From positions 20,247,713 through 20,311,712 of the forward strand of contig OX243821.1 in assembly GCA_945859605.1 (NCBI GenBank): a stretch of 64,000 bases of DNA, written 5' to 3'. The translations under genes were made by a program, and so were the position numbers. The notes below the pieces were generated by a model, which did no database searches, was not told the DNA's origin, and saw only the letters and a program-made list of their open reading frames with translations. Numbering within the stretch: position 1 is the first letter of the stretch; each line of letters opens with the position of its first letter. This document shows, one piece after another, positions 44,700 through 56,489 of this stretch. The stretch is from Lumbricus rubellus. Taxonomy: Eukaryota; Annelida; Clitellata; Crassiclitellata; Lumbricidae.

Positions 44700-45027
44700 T
44701 AGTCGTTAAATATGTATTTATTATTCCTTGACTTTTTAAAGGTTTTTCCTACATGCATCACACCCGGATCAGTCAATTCGATGTCCCGATCCCTTTTGTT
44801 CCAACTCCCACCTTTTTTCATGGTCGTGTCTGTGTGTGGGTGCGCGCGCGTCTGCAATCTGTCTCTGTCTGTCTCTCTCTGTCTATCTGTCTGTCTATCT
44901 GTCTGTCTATCTGCCTGTGTCTGTCTGTCTCTTCCTGTCTCTCACGAACAAACGAAACTGTCTCAACGTTGATAGTCGTTAACTATTTATTTATTATTCC
45001 TTGACTTTTTAAAGGTTTTTCCTACAT
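44700..45027. repeat. ~57-bp direct duplication with (TGTC)n between
   Basis: TTATTATTCCTTGACTTTTT AAAGGTTTTTCCTACAT occurs at 44718-44756 and 44991-45027, with a CTGTCTGTCT array (44860-44940) between. Confidence 0.8.
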
Positions 45028-45454
45028 CAGACATGGAGTCATAAGTTTCTGTAAATTTACCTCTGACGAGAATAGAACCCAGGCTGTTGTGTATTGCCAG
45101 CAATGCGCGCCAATCATTAAGCTACCAATCGTAATCGTAATCTCCAAATTTCTAAAGCGCCACTCAAAAACTACGCGCAGGGCACCAGCTTATTCACGAG
45201 CACTAATGTGTCGAGCATGTAATTTATTAGGATCGCTGTTCATTCAGATAAGTATGTTATTGTTATGTTATGTCGCATAATGTTTGTTTCAATCCGACTT
45301 AGGGTGTCCGGGACACTCTGCAATGGGGAGTCCGGGTGCACATAAGTATTTATACCGGGATCTTAAATCCCTTCTGGACCCTTTCTTTGTTTCCACAGAA
45401 ACTACATGTATGTTGTCACTTGTTACTATTATTTTGTTCTTGTACCATCCTTTG

Positions 45455-45585
45455 GTTACAATAAATTCATTGATTGGTTGATTGATTGATTGGTTGATTG
45501 GTTGATTGATTGATTGGTTGATTGATTGATTGGTTGATTGGTTGATTGGTTGATTGATTGATTGGTTGATTGGTTGATTGATGTG
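45455..45585. repeat. (TTGATTGG)n repeat
   Basis: TTGATTGATTGG units in tandem. Confidence 0.95.
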
Positions 45586-45769
45586 ATGTTACAAGTAATG
45601 TTAGACATAATGTTGTGTGTAATGCTGTATATATATAATGTAATGTTATGTAATGTATACTGCAATGTTATTGGAGCAAATGTGATGTGACATAATACAT
45701 TGTTACTCTGCTTTTAAGAACTCAACCCAATGTTTAACTGCATGTTTGATTATCTGCTTGTTTGTCTTT

Positions 45770-46220
45770 CTGTCTTTCTCTATCTGTCTGTCCGTATATA
45801 TATATATATATATATATCTTTTTGTCCGTCCGTTTGTCTGACTGTCTGTCACTGTCTGTCTGTAATATTATGTAATGCTATATATAATTGTATTTTTGTT
45901 GTGCCGCATATTATATAATATGTAATTCTATATGTAACGTTATCTCGTTTATTATTATTGGCATCGCCAATGTCTGTCTCCCTCTCCCTCTCCCACTCCC
46001 TATCCCTCTCCCTGTCTCTCTGTCTGTCTCTCTCCTTCTCCCTCTTCCTCTCCATCCACCTCTCCCTCTCCTTCTCTGTCTGTCTCTTGCTTCCTCTCCC
46101 TCTCCCTATCCCTGTCTCTCTCCCTCTTCCTCTCCCCCACCTCCCCCTCTATTTCTTCTCTGTCTGTCTGTCTGTCTGTCTGTCTGCCTGTCCGTCTGTC
46201 CGCCTGTCTGTCTGTCAGAA
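45770..46220. repeat. (TCTG)n, (TA)n and (CTCTCC)n repeats
   Basis: Adjoining pyrimidine arrays with a short TA run at 45797-45817. Confidence 0.9.
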
Positions 46221-46286
46221 GTTAAAAGCTGCTTTCACATCAGACACACAGATATATATATTTTTTAACCACCAAAAAGATTGCAG

Positions 46287-46449
46287 GCTTATTTGGCGCC
46301 ACAGTCGGCGTCTAAAAACTGCGATCACTCATCCAGTACCGATATATCTCGAGTCATGCGCATCAACATCAGCGAAACCATGCCGCCACTAATTTACCAA
46401 TTTGTACCTGTCACAAAAGCCTACCTGGTTTTGATGAGGGACCCGACAG
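46287..46449 (+). CDS. Candidate exon A of an unidentified membrane protein
   Basis: 163 bp between GATTGCAG (AG at 46285-46286) and the donor ACAG|GTAGGC (GT at 46450-46451). It is open in one frame, with RINISETMPPLIYQFVPVTK then AYLVLMRDPT. It ends in phase 1 and would join in frame to candidate exon B at 47911. I do not recognise the family, and the first 25 residues look unremarkable. The support is splice signals and phase only, so chance is possible. Confidence 0.27.
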
Positions 46450-46531
46450 GTAGGCACCGGCGATGCCAACGCAGCAGAGCAACCAGCACGAGACGTGCAT
46501 TCTCCGTTCTGCGACGATGGAATGATCAAAG

Positions 46532-46665
46532 AGTCTTTGATGGCACCGATGTCTTTGATGGCACCGATGTCTTTGATGGCACCGATGTCTTTGATGGCAC
46601 CGATGTCTTTGATGGCACCGATGTCTTTGATGGCACCAGTCTTTGATGGCACCAGTCTTTGATGG
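46532..46665. repeat. 18-bp minisatellite GTCTTTGATGGCACCGAT
   Basis: Six to seven units; the frame reads VFDGTD repeatedly, but there is no surrounding gene structure. Confidence 0.95.
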
Positions 46666-46909
46666 CACCGTTCTGCGACGGCACGGTTCTGCGATAGAAT
46701 TCCTGGCGTGCGCGGCGACAGAGACGACTGCTTCCTTTGCTAGCAACAATGTTGTGTTCACTGAGCGGGAAGTTAACGTTGAGAGTTGCTGCCGTGGTTT
46801 GAGATGCAGTCTGCGAGTCTCTTGTTGGTCGCGCAGTGATGCTGGTGCTGGCCAAAAGAGACGCGTGGCGCGCACGCAGCATTGTTGCTGTGTGGCGCTC
46901 TGCGTTCCA

Positions 46910-47070
46910 TTGTGGAGAGGAGAAGGAGGAGGAGGAGGAGGAGGAGGAGAAGGAGGAGGAGGAGAAGGCAGTGAGGGAAATGGTAGTGTATGTGGAGGGA
47001 GCGGTGGACAAGGAAGAGGACGAGGACGGAGTGGGGGGAGGAGGAGGAGGAGGAGAAAAAGAAGTGTAGG
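46910..47070. repeat. (GGA)n repeat
   Basis: Polypurine tract on the plus strand. Confidence 0.93.
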
Positions 47071-47079
47071 AGGAAGAGT

Positions 47080-47815
47080 ACTCCTTCTTTTGATACCTCT
47101 TCTTCCTTCTCCTGTTCCTCCACCTTTCATCGTCCTCCTCCTAACCCTTTTTGTCTTCCTCCTCCTCCTATTTTTTCGCCTCCTCCTCCTCTTCGTCTTC
47201 CTCCTCCGTCTTTTTCTCTTCCTCCTTTGTCTCCTCCTCCTCTTCCTCTTTCTCTTCTTTTTATCGCGCTTCTACATCTTACTCCTTCCTCTTCCTTCAG
47301 CATTTCATCCTTCTCTTCTCATGCAGTATACCTACGTCTCCTCTTTCTCCTCCTCTTCCTTCTCTCCTGCCATACTCTTCCCCTCCTCTTCTTCGTCCTC
47401 GTTCCTATTTTATTATCCTCCTACTCATCCTCCTCCTCCTCTTCCACATCTTCCTATTCCCTCTCTCCTCTTACTCTTCCCCTTGTCTTCTTCGTCCTTG
47501 CTCCTATCTTATTTTTTCCTACTCTTCCTCCCAACCTCTTCATCCTCCTTTTCCTCCTCCTCTTCCTCCTCCTCGTCCTCTTTCTCCTCCTCGTCCTCTT
47601 CCGCCTGCTCCCCCTCCTCGTCCTTCTCTTTCTCCTCTTCCTCTTCATTTTCCTTCTCTCCTCTTCCTCCTTTTCCTCTTCCTCCTCCTCTTCTTCTTTC
47701 TCCTCCTCTTCCTTTTACTCTTCCCCTCCTCCACTTCTTCGTCCTGGTTTCTATTTTATTTTCCGCCTCCTTATCCTCCTTCTACTCCTCCTCTTCCTCC
47801 TCCTCTCCACCCTCT
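47080..47815. repeat. (CTCCTCTTC)n polypyrimidine repeat
   Basis: Over 700 bp of CTCCTC/TTCCTC. Together with the preceding GGA tract it forms an imperfect inverted repeat. Confidence 0.93.
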
Positions 47816-47910
47816 GGCATCCATCACCAAAGAAACGTCGAGATTAATCAGTAAAATTGCCAGCTAATTGGCTCCACCGTACATACATACATACATAGAT
47901 CTCTCTATAG

Positions 47911-48107
47911 AAGTAGAGAAACCACCAAAGACGTCTATACGAACGACCTTTTCCATTGGCCAGCTCTTATTCAACTTCTTCGTCGTCGTCATCGGCAGCA
48001 TGTTCCTCGTTCTTGCTGCAAGCGGATATGGTGTATACGGCTTCCGTGGCATCTATAGGAATAAATCCGTGGCGCATGCGCACTGCCATTCATCTCGATT
48101 TCAATGA
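47911..48107 (+). CDS. Candidate exon B, transmembrane C-terminus
   Basis: Follows CTCTCTATAG (AG at 47909-47910) and runs to a TGA at 48105-48107. In the frame that matches exon A it reads VEKPPKTSIRTTFSIGQ, then a hydrophobic helix LLFNFFVVVIGSMFLVLAA and a short basic tail with GIYRNKSVAHAHCHSSRFQ. The hydrophobic run of about 23 residues fits one membrane span, as at the end of a multi-pass protein. There is no confident family match. Confidence 0.3.
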
Positions 48108-48339
48108 CCCGTTCTTTCGTTGAGCGCAAAAAGGACTGCATCTAGGCTATTATAATAGGAATATTTTGCTTGACTATACACAATACGCTGGGACTTCCAC
48201 ATTGCGTCCATTTCCCCTATATTTTCAGCTCATCTTCTGGATTACCGTTATAGGAAGAGGTTGAATGTAGGGGAAGAGGATGCGATGTTGAAGTCTTCAT
48301 TAAGCTTGCCCTCCTGTCCATTCTTACTCTCCTTTTGCT

Positions 48340-48825
48340 CATTTGTTTCCTATTTCTCCTCCTCTTCTTACTCCTTCTTCCCTAAACTCCTTCCCTAAAC
48401 TTTCTCCTCTGCTTCGTTCTCCAATGCCCCTATTCCTCCTCGCTTTCTCTCTCATCCTCTTCATTCTCATAGTCCTCCTAAAGCTATCCTCCTATTATCT
48501 TCGTATTCTCCTTAACCATCCTTCTCTCCTCGTATGTCGCCCCACCCTTCTCCTTCGCTCTTCTTCCTCCCTCCTCTCCCTCCTCTCCTCCCTCCTCCTC
48601 CTCTTCGTCTTCCTCCTCTTTCGCCTTCTTCAACTTCTCCTTCTTCTCCACCTTCTCCACCGTTCCTCTTTCTCCTCCTCCTCCACCTCCTCCTTCACCT
48701 TTTTCTCCTTCTTCTACACCTTCTCCACTGCTCCTCTCTCCTCGCCCTCCTCTTTCTCCACGTCCTCCTTCTTCTCCACCTCCTCTTCCTCCACTCCTCC
48801 TCCTCCTCTTCCCTGTGGCAATGCT
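48340..48825. repeat. Polypyrimidine (CTCCTC/TTC)n repeat
   Basis: Pyrimidine-rich array; Leu/Ser/Phe ORFs are artefacts. Confidence 0.92.
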
Positions 48826-49134
48826 ACCAGAGGCCTTTTCCATTGATCGTTCGTAATAATTATCAACCTTCTTGTCACCTGCCAATCAACCAACGCTGCG
48901 CACAGCAAGTGGGCGTGGTCACGGTAGAGACGTCATCACCTAATTATACCAGGTGATCTTTCTATTCAAATGTCACGACGCTTGACTCTTCTTACCTGTA
49001 CGAATCAAGAAAACCAACTAATGCAGTCGAACAGCGGACAATGAACTCACAATGCTCAATGGATTATCATTGTTGATTTTTTTAAAAACTTATTATTATT
49101 ATTTCTATTTCTATTACTACTATTAGGAATGGTA

Positions 49135-49173
49135 GTAGCAGTAGCAGCAGTAGCAGCAGCAGCAGCAGCAGAA
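49135..49173. repeat. (CAG)n repeat
   Basis: GTAGCAGCAGTAGCAGCAGC run adjoining a SINE. Confidence 0.9.
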
Positions 49174-49175
49174 GC

Positions 49176-49341
49176 TCTTGTTATAGTGCCCCTTCAAGAT
49201 CCTAATCAGTGGCGCTCCCGACTACAGCGCAGACACTGCATCGGACTTTCACTTGCTCATGGTCCCTTTACGCGGCGTTAAGTGGATTCGAACCCACAAC
49301 CTTCTGGCTCCAAGGCACCGAACATGCCTCTGCACCATCGC
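49176..49341 (-). mobile_element. tRNA-derived SINE, copy 6, diverged
   Basis: Tail CTTGTTATAGTGCCCCTTCA, body GACACTGCATCGGA, box-B-like GGATTCGAACCCA and a shortened, diverged head. Internal deletions are present. Confidence 0.8.
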
Positions 49342-49419
49342 ATTATTATTGTTATTGGTCTGATTGTTATTATCATTTATGGTAGTGGCTGTGACAGTGA
49401 CTGCAGAGTGCAAGTTTGC

Positions 49420-49640
49420 AGGTGTGTATATATATATGCATATATATATATATACTTCTTTTCGTGTCGTGACGTACATTACCGCTTTCATATATATATC
49501 TATATATATATATATATATATATATTATGTATACATATATACAAATAAGTATACGTATATACATACATATATAAGAGCATGTATCTATATTATATTATAT
49601 TTTTTATTGAATATATATATTGATACAATCTCTATATAAA
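49420..49640. repeat. (TA)n-rich repeat
   Basis: ATATAT blocks with GTATAC variants. Confidence 0.9.
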
Positions 49641-50260
49641 TCTCGAAGGAGCGCTATACAAATTGTGAATGAGCGATTACATATGCTTTCCAAAGAACGC
49701 GCATATACTCTCGTCCGTTGGATGTCTACCGTATAATCGCGAACGAGACATCCGGTCCATTTGCCAATTACCTCATATCCGGTCCAATTACCGACTCAGC
49801 CGAGCTTGTTTACATCTGCACACGTCGTTAGTCACGTGCACTCCCGCGTAATACTTAGACGTCCTTTTGCTAGCGTCTGTGCGTTCGTGCGCGTCCAATA
49901 CTGTTCATTTATGTTGCGCTGTTATAAATGTCACATCAATCACGTGGGTAGCATATAGTTGGACGTCATTGATTGGACTCGTGATGGAGAATTTATTTTG
50001 TCCTGGAGTGAGTAATTTTGTGTCTATAGAGTATAACCAGACACTGGTGATTTACGACGGTGCTTGTGTTGGTTTTCCAGATACTGGCCACGCTTAATGT
50101 GTACTTTTCCCATAGACATTGTGCTTTATGATTGTCTCTATCGGTTCGGGTTTCGATTCTATAGTTCGGTTTGACAAATCTTTCATAAGAAGGCTATCTG
50201 ATAACCAAAACATCTTAAATACCTTGTTATCTTACTTTGAAAACACAAGCTTATTTGTAT

Positions 50261-50345
50261 GTGCACCTGTTATAGCGCCCCTTCAAGCTCTCACTACTGA
50301 GAGGCGCTCCCGAATGCAGAGCGGACACTGCATCGGAGTTTCACA
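50261..50345 (-). mobile_element. SINE fragment, copy 7 (tail half only)
   Basis: GTGCACCTGTTATAGCGCCC to GCATCGGAGTTTCAC. The tRNA-related half is absent, as in a 5'-truncated retrotransposed copy. Confidence 0.85.
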
Positions 50346-50654
50346 AAAGCTAAACGGATTGAATATATAATCATGCATGTCAGATCGTATAAGGTATCGA
50401 AGATGGCTTTCACATCATGTCTGTCAGATTCTAAAATGTCCATGCATATAATTATGACGGTTGGCCTACATAAAAATTCTTGAAATGTAACTAATAATAT
50501 TTATAAGATATTTTTGCTGCAAATTTTGCATGCGTTAGAGTGGCTCTCACTTGCTGCATGAATACATACAAACAATTATTATTCATGTGTATATTAATAA
50601 GCGTAGGTAAAAAGCAAAAAGAACCTTCAAGCGAAAGATTTACTGATTTTACTC

Positions 50655-50658
50655 TATC

Positions 50659-50692
<34 letters not shown>

Positions 50693-50787
50693 ATATATAT
50701 ATATATCTTAGTTCCTTTCGCTCCTTCCGGAACATTGGTCGACAAGATTCCTCCATTTCGTGCGGTTGAATATATATCATACATATC

Positions 50788-50818
<31 letters not shown>

Positions 50819-51680
50819 AGATATGTTATGATATTTGACAAAGAAAGTATTGATGTATGTATGTGTATATATATAATAATTAGTAATTACGCATATATAT
50901 GGTTACTCTATTGTATATATATATATAATATATATATGACCAAGTATAATATAGTCTATACATATGACAAAGTATAATTGATGTATATATATATATCACT
51001 AATAATTATGCATAGCCTATATATATATATATATATTTATGTATGTATGTATTTGATTTCTTGTCCTATTCGTGCCTTTGTGTTGGATATCTCAGAAGCG
51101 AGCAGTCCTCTCGCTTGGCATAGATTTCTTAATTGGCCATGCGACGTCTCTATACGTTGCAACCAGCGCGTCGTCCGTCAGCCGCTGGGGGCGCCAGCAC
51201 GCACGCACGCACGGCGGCCATATTAGTCAGTCGGCCGCCATTCGGTTGCGGCTGCGGCGTCTTATCGCGTACATCATAGGAACTTCATATTATGATGTCC
51301 TAAATACTATGAATTTCTTATGAACTCAATGAGACGTAGCGTGATTGAACAATGCTGTGTGCGTTCACGTTTAAATATGATTCCTATGGCTTGCTGCTTT
51401 GCCCAGCTTATTATTGTAAGACGTACTGTTGCGAAAGGCTCATATATAAAATATGATGTCCATGTATATATATATATATAAGTATAAATTGATATTTATA
51501 TATATATATCAATTGATCTGTATATATAAATATATCTAATTATATATAAATATATGTGTGTATATATATATCAATTGATCTGTATATATATAATTATATA
51601 TAAATGTATATATATATATATATATATATAACAAGTGATCTATATATATACATGTGTATCTAATTGTGTTTGTGTATATG
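50655..51680. repeat. Interspersed (TA)n arrays
   Basis: Many short TATATA runs (50662-50706, 50790-50812, 50920-50935, 51020-51036, 51466-51655) separated by unique DNA. Confidence 0.85.
51165..51270. promoter_or_regulatory. Possible promoter: CpG-rich, YY1-like motifs
   Basis: A short CpG-rich island in AT-rich surroundings, with GGCGGCCATATTAG and GGCCGCCATTCGG (YY1-type). No exon could be attached. Confidence 0.22.
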
Positions 51681-51917
51681 TATGTATCAATTGAGTCGCG
51701 AATATTGCGTGCGCCTGTCATAATTTCTGGCAGTGCAATTATATATGGATAGGTTCGCGACAGGCATGCGATCTGCACAATGCACATGCCGTGCACGAAA
51801 CTCGGTGCGTTAGAAAACATAGGAGAATGTACTTGTGTATAATATGATCGCATCTAGATAATTAATGTTGCGCATTTTAAGTACCCAAGAAAAGTTGTTG
51901 TTGTCGTAGTTGTTGCT

Positions 51918-51918
51918 C

Positions 51919-52008
<90 letters not shown>

Positions 52009-52134
52009 GCAGCGGCGACGACGACGACGATGATGATGAGGATAATAATGTTGATGATAGTTATGACGATGACGACGACGATGATGATGATGGTAGCGGT
52101 GGAGATGTTGGTGGTGATGATAATAATAAGAACG

Positions 52135-52166
<32 letters not shown>

Positions 52167-52283
52167 GTGATGGTGATGGTGATGATGATGGTGATGATGG
52201 TGATGGTGATGATGGTGATGATGGTGATGCTGGTGATGGTGGTGCTGGTGCTGGTGCTGGTGGTGCTGGTGCTGGTGGTGATG

Positions 52284-52350
<67 letters not shown>
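51918..52350. repeat. (GAT)n, (GAC)n, (GGT)n and (AAT)n repeats
   Basis: Successive trinucleotide blocks that differ by one base each: GAT, GAC/GGC, GATGGT, GCTGGT, then pure AAT (52281-52350). Confidence 0.97.
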
Positions 52351-52352
<2 letters not shown>

Positions 52353-52651
52353 CGTTATGCTTCAGTGTTTAAATAGTCGAACGTAATACAATTTAGTGCC
52401 AGCTCATCTATAGCTCCTTCTGAAACCTATATTGAATACTAGATAATGTATTCATGTGATTATCTGCATTGTAGACCTATAAATAAATTTTCTTATGACT
52501 TGGAAGACTTGTGTAATGTGTATGCATGTCGGAGCATCCTTGTCTCACAATTATATATCGCCAATTCCTGGAAACATCCTCTGTAAACATCCTCATTTTA
52601 TGTTTAGTCTCACCTTTCTTTGTCTATTTGTTCTTGTATCCTTTTGTCTCT

Positions 52652-52654
<3 letters not shown>

Positions 52655-52696
<42 letters not shown>
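52655..52696. repeat. (TA)n repeat
   Basis: About 19 TA units. Confidence 0.95.
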
Positions 52697-53096
52697 TGTG
52701 TGTGTGTGTCTGTCCTTCTGTCTATTATGTTTGTGCATATCTTCCTGTGCTACTTGTTCTTGATGCTCGCGTATGTTTGTGTGCTTATCTGTGTCAAACA
52801 ACCTTTACCGTAGATCATCATAAACTCACAGCCGTGAATTCAAGATGGCCGCCGTGAGCCGAAGACGGCTGCTCGCGTGGCGTTCTCCCAGTCTATACAT
52901 AAATCGTGGTATTTGGTGGTCTGGCTAATGCTTTGACGACCGCCACAATGTGCTCCCCTCAACGCCCGGTCGCTTTACGCTGCACTCTGTGAATCACCCA
53001 GAATGCCTCGAAACTCACCATGCGGAAAGAGTGAAGGACAATCGCACGGCGTTGAGTAAGTTATCTGGGAGACTATGCTTGTTTGTATGTTTGTAT

Positions 53097-53568
53097 GTGC
53101 ACTCTTTATAGCGCCCTTTCAAGCTCTCTCTATTCAGAAGCAGGGCCGGATTAAGGTATGTTCAACATGTTCGGCGGAACAGGAGCCCCCACACTTTAGG
53201 GGGCCCCCACAAATGTGTGTAAAAAATTTTTTTTAGCAAATTTCGGCCAAACGGCTTTTTTCCCAAAAAATTTGGCAGATGACTAAAAAATCATCAACTT
53301 TTTGGCGGATGAAATGGTATGAATTTCCCGAAAAATTTGACAAATTTTCCGCAAAAATTTTTTGAACAGGGCCCCACAAAAATTCCCGAACAGGGCCCCG
53401 ACATTGCTTAATCCGGCCCTGTTCAGAAGCGCTCTCGAATGCAGAGCGGACACTGCATCGGAGTTTCACGCCAAAGCGCTGAGCAATTGCGAGTGAAGGA
53501 CTTGCCCAAGGTCCTTACGCGGCGAGGTGGATTCGAACCTTCCGGCTCAAAGGCAACGACGCCACCAC
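53097..53568 (-). mobile_element. tRNA-derived SINE, copy 8, interrupted
   Basis: Tail part (GTGCACTCTTTATAGCGCCC) at 53097-53140 and the rest (GAATGCAGAGCGGACACTGC, box B as GGATTCGAACC) at 53430-53568 are separated by a 281-bp hAT MITE with target duplication TTCAGAAG. Confidence 0.92.
53141..53421. mobile_element. hAT-type MITE, CAGGGCCGGATTAAG family, copy 1
   Basis: 281 bp with inverted ends CAGGGCCGGATTAAG/CTTAATCCGGCCCTG and an 8-bp duplication TTCAGAAG (53133-53140, 53422-53429), inside SINE copy 8. The same family occurs at 60112-60371. Confidence 0.95.
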
Positions 53569-53897
53569 ATAATAATCTATAACTAGCCATGTACTCTATG
53601 TTGTAAATGGTGCGACATTTAATGAAAAGTAAGATAAGGCGTGGTTAGGCGAGGTGAGCCTGGTGAGGTGGGATGAGGTTTGGTAGGTTAAGTAGAAATA
53701 TTGAAGAAAACAATAATACCAAAGCAGCATCACTATACGGTATACAGTGCATCATTATTGAATCTTACAGCACCCCGTGCAGTCTACTCGTTCCCGGCAT
53801 GCTCTGCAGCCTCAAATCCGTGTCTTGTTTGGATTCTTGATTGGCGCCGCAGTCTAATCTCCGATTTATGGCGACGGGGACATTAATTCTCACCGGG

Positions 53898-53942
53898 TCC
53901 GATGGGGGGGGGGGGCGTGTGGGTCGGGGGGGGGGGGGCTGG
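53898..53942 (+). other. Long G-runs, G-quadruplex potential
   Basis: A run of about 12 G, then GTGTGGGTC, then about 13 G. Confidence 0.6.
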
Positions 53943-54224
53943 ACGATTATTTTTCGAGCAGAGATTCTGAGCAGCAAGTCGGAGTACATTGAAAAGAACA
54001 TCGCTGAGTATAATAATAATAACACGATCCCCACTTTGTCGATTAATCGCTGGTTGCCGCTCTTTCTAGGACGACCAGCTCCCGATTGTTTGTTATCCGC
54101 CGCGATCAGTAGTGTCTGGTTGATAGGGTACAGTGTAATGTGGCGAGAACGCTCCGTGTGATAGAATTGCGTATGATGGCGCCCCTGAAATGGCGGAGCT
54201 TACTTATCATTGTGATAATGATGA

Positions 54225-54460
54225 CGGTAGAGGTGGTGGTGGTAGTAGTAGTATAGTGGTAGCAGAAGTGGTAGCAGCAATTGCGGCAGCAACAGCAGTT
54301 GTAGTAGTAGTGGTAGTAGTAGGCCTAGTAGTAATAGTAGTAATAGTAGCAGTAGCAGCAGTAGTAGCAGTATAACAGTAGCAGCAGCAGTACTGTAGCA
54401 GTAGCAGCAGCAGTAGTGGTAGTGGTAGTAATAGTAGCAACAGTAACCCTAGTTGCAATG
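54225..54460. repeat. (GTA)n/(GCA)n repeat
   Basis: GTAGTAGTA and GCAGCAGTA trinucleotides. Confidence 0.93.
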
Positions 54461-54629
54461 CAGAAATATTAACAGAAGTAGCAGAAGCAGTTGCAAACAC
54501 AAGACAAATATCTGTCTGATAACATATTTACATACATCGTAATGACCACAATTAGTGTAACTTCCACCAGACATTTTTCAAACGAACAAGACTTACGCTC
54601 TTTGAGAATCGATGTCGACTAAGTCTTTC

Positions 54630-54766
54630 TGTCTCTCTGTCTCTCTGTATATCTTTGCCTGTCTTGTATGTCTCTGTCTGTCTGTCTGTGTGTATGTGTA
54701 TGTCTCTCTCCGGCTCTCCATGTATCTCTCTGTCTATCTCTCGACGTCTCTTCGTTTCTGTCTGTT

Positions 54767-54797
<31 letters not shown>

Positions 54798-54832
54798 GGG
54801 TCTGTCTGTCTGTCTCTCTGTCTGTCTGTCTC

Positions 54833-54889
<57 letters not shown>

Positions 54890-54905
54890 CTGTCCGTCTC
54901 TAAGC
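54630..54905. repeat. (CTGT)n repeat
   Basis: TCTGTCTG array. Confidence 0.95.
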
Positions 54906-55142
54906 TTCCGTATCGACCGATTATCTCCATGTATACGCACAATGGATTCGTAATTTGCGATCTTTTGAGCGCCTTCTCTAAAAGAACAAAGCCCTACTTT
55001 CAACCATTGTTTGCCCTTTCTCGGCCGGAAAACCCGGCCACCAATTGTGGAGTTCTTCCTTATAGTAATTCACCAAAATCTCTGCTGTTGTCTTTTTTGT
55101 GACAAACCGAAGATAGTGACTTCAAGTCAATGGAGACGTCGC

Positions 55143-56160
55143 CATACCATACCATACCATACCATACCATACCATACCATGCCATGCCATACCATACCAT
55201 ACCATGCCATGCCATACTATAACCATACCATGCCATGCCATTCCATACCATACCATACCATACCGTACCATGCCATGCCATGCCATACCATACTATAACT
55301 ATAACTATACCATACCATACCATACTATACCATACCCTACCATACCCCACCATGCCATGCCATGCCATACTATAACCATACCATACCATACCATTCCATA
55401 CCATACCATACCATACCATACCGTACCACACCATGCCATACCATACCATGCCATACCATACCATGCCATACCATGACTATACCATACCATACCATGCCAT
55501 ACCATGCCATACCAAACCATGCCATACTATAACCATACTATACCATGCCATGCCATACTATACCATGCCAAGGCATACTATAACCATGCCATACCATACC
55601 ATGCCATGCCATACCACACCATGCCATGCCATACTATAACCATACCCTACCATGCCATACCATGCCATACTATAACCATACCATGCCATGCCATTCCATA
55701 CCATACCATACCATACCACACCATGCCATACCATACCATGCCATACCATACCATGCCATACCATACTATACAATACCATACCATGCCATACCATGCCATA
55801 CCAAACCATGCCATACTATAACCATACTATACCATGCCATGCCATACTATACCATGCCAAGGCATACTATAACCATGCCATACCATACCATTCCATTCCA
55901 TGCCATACTATAACCATGCCATACCATACCATGCCATGCCATACCACACCATGCCATGCCATACTATAACCATACCATACCCTACCATGCCATACTATAA
56001 CCATGCCATACCATACCATGCCATGCCATACCACACCATGCCAATCATGCCATGCCATACTATAACCATACCATACCCTACCATGCCATACCATGCCATA
56101 CTATACTATACCATACCATGTCATACCATACCATGCCAACCATACTATGCCATACCACAC
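55143..56160. repeat. ~1-kb (CCATA/CCATG)n pentanucleotide satellite
   Basis: About 200 CCATA, CCATG, CCACA and CTATA pentamers with higher-order repetition: a ~330-bp block with ACCAAACCATGCCATACTAT and CCATGCCAAGGCATACTATA recurs (55510 and 55800). Confidence 0.96.
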
Positions 56161-56489
56161 TGTGGGAAGGCAATAGAGGAGGACAGATGTAAGGAAGACG
56201 AATAGGTGGAGAGATGGATAGAGAAAGAGACAAAAAGAGGGAGAGAAAGAGACAGATAGAGGGAGTGATAAAGAGAGGGAGAGGCACAGATGGAAGAAGA
56301 CACGGATAGAAGATAATAAACGAGATTGCAATAATTAAGGGGCCAGTCAAGCGGACAGACAGACAAACAGCATGTTATAAGGACACAAACTGACAGAGGA
56401 ACTTGTCTGCAGATCGACATGCAGTGGCGCAACTATCGGGGTGCTGGGGATTTAGATATCTTGGGCTAGCACGTGTGGGACGCGGTGGC

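Noticed and set aside
46643..47867. 403-residue plus-strand ORF and overlapping ORFs
   Set aside because: They cross GGA and CTCCTC arrays with low-complexity Gly/Arg and Ser/Leu output; no domain.
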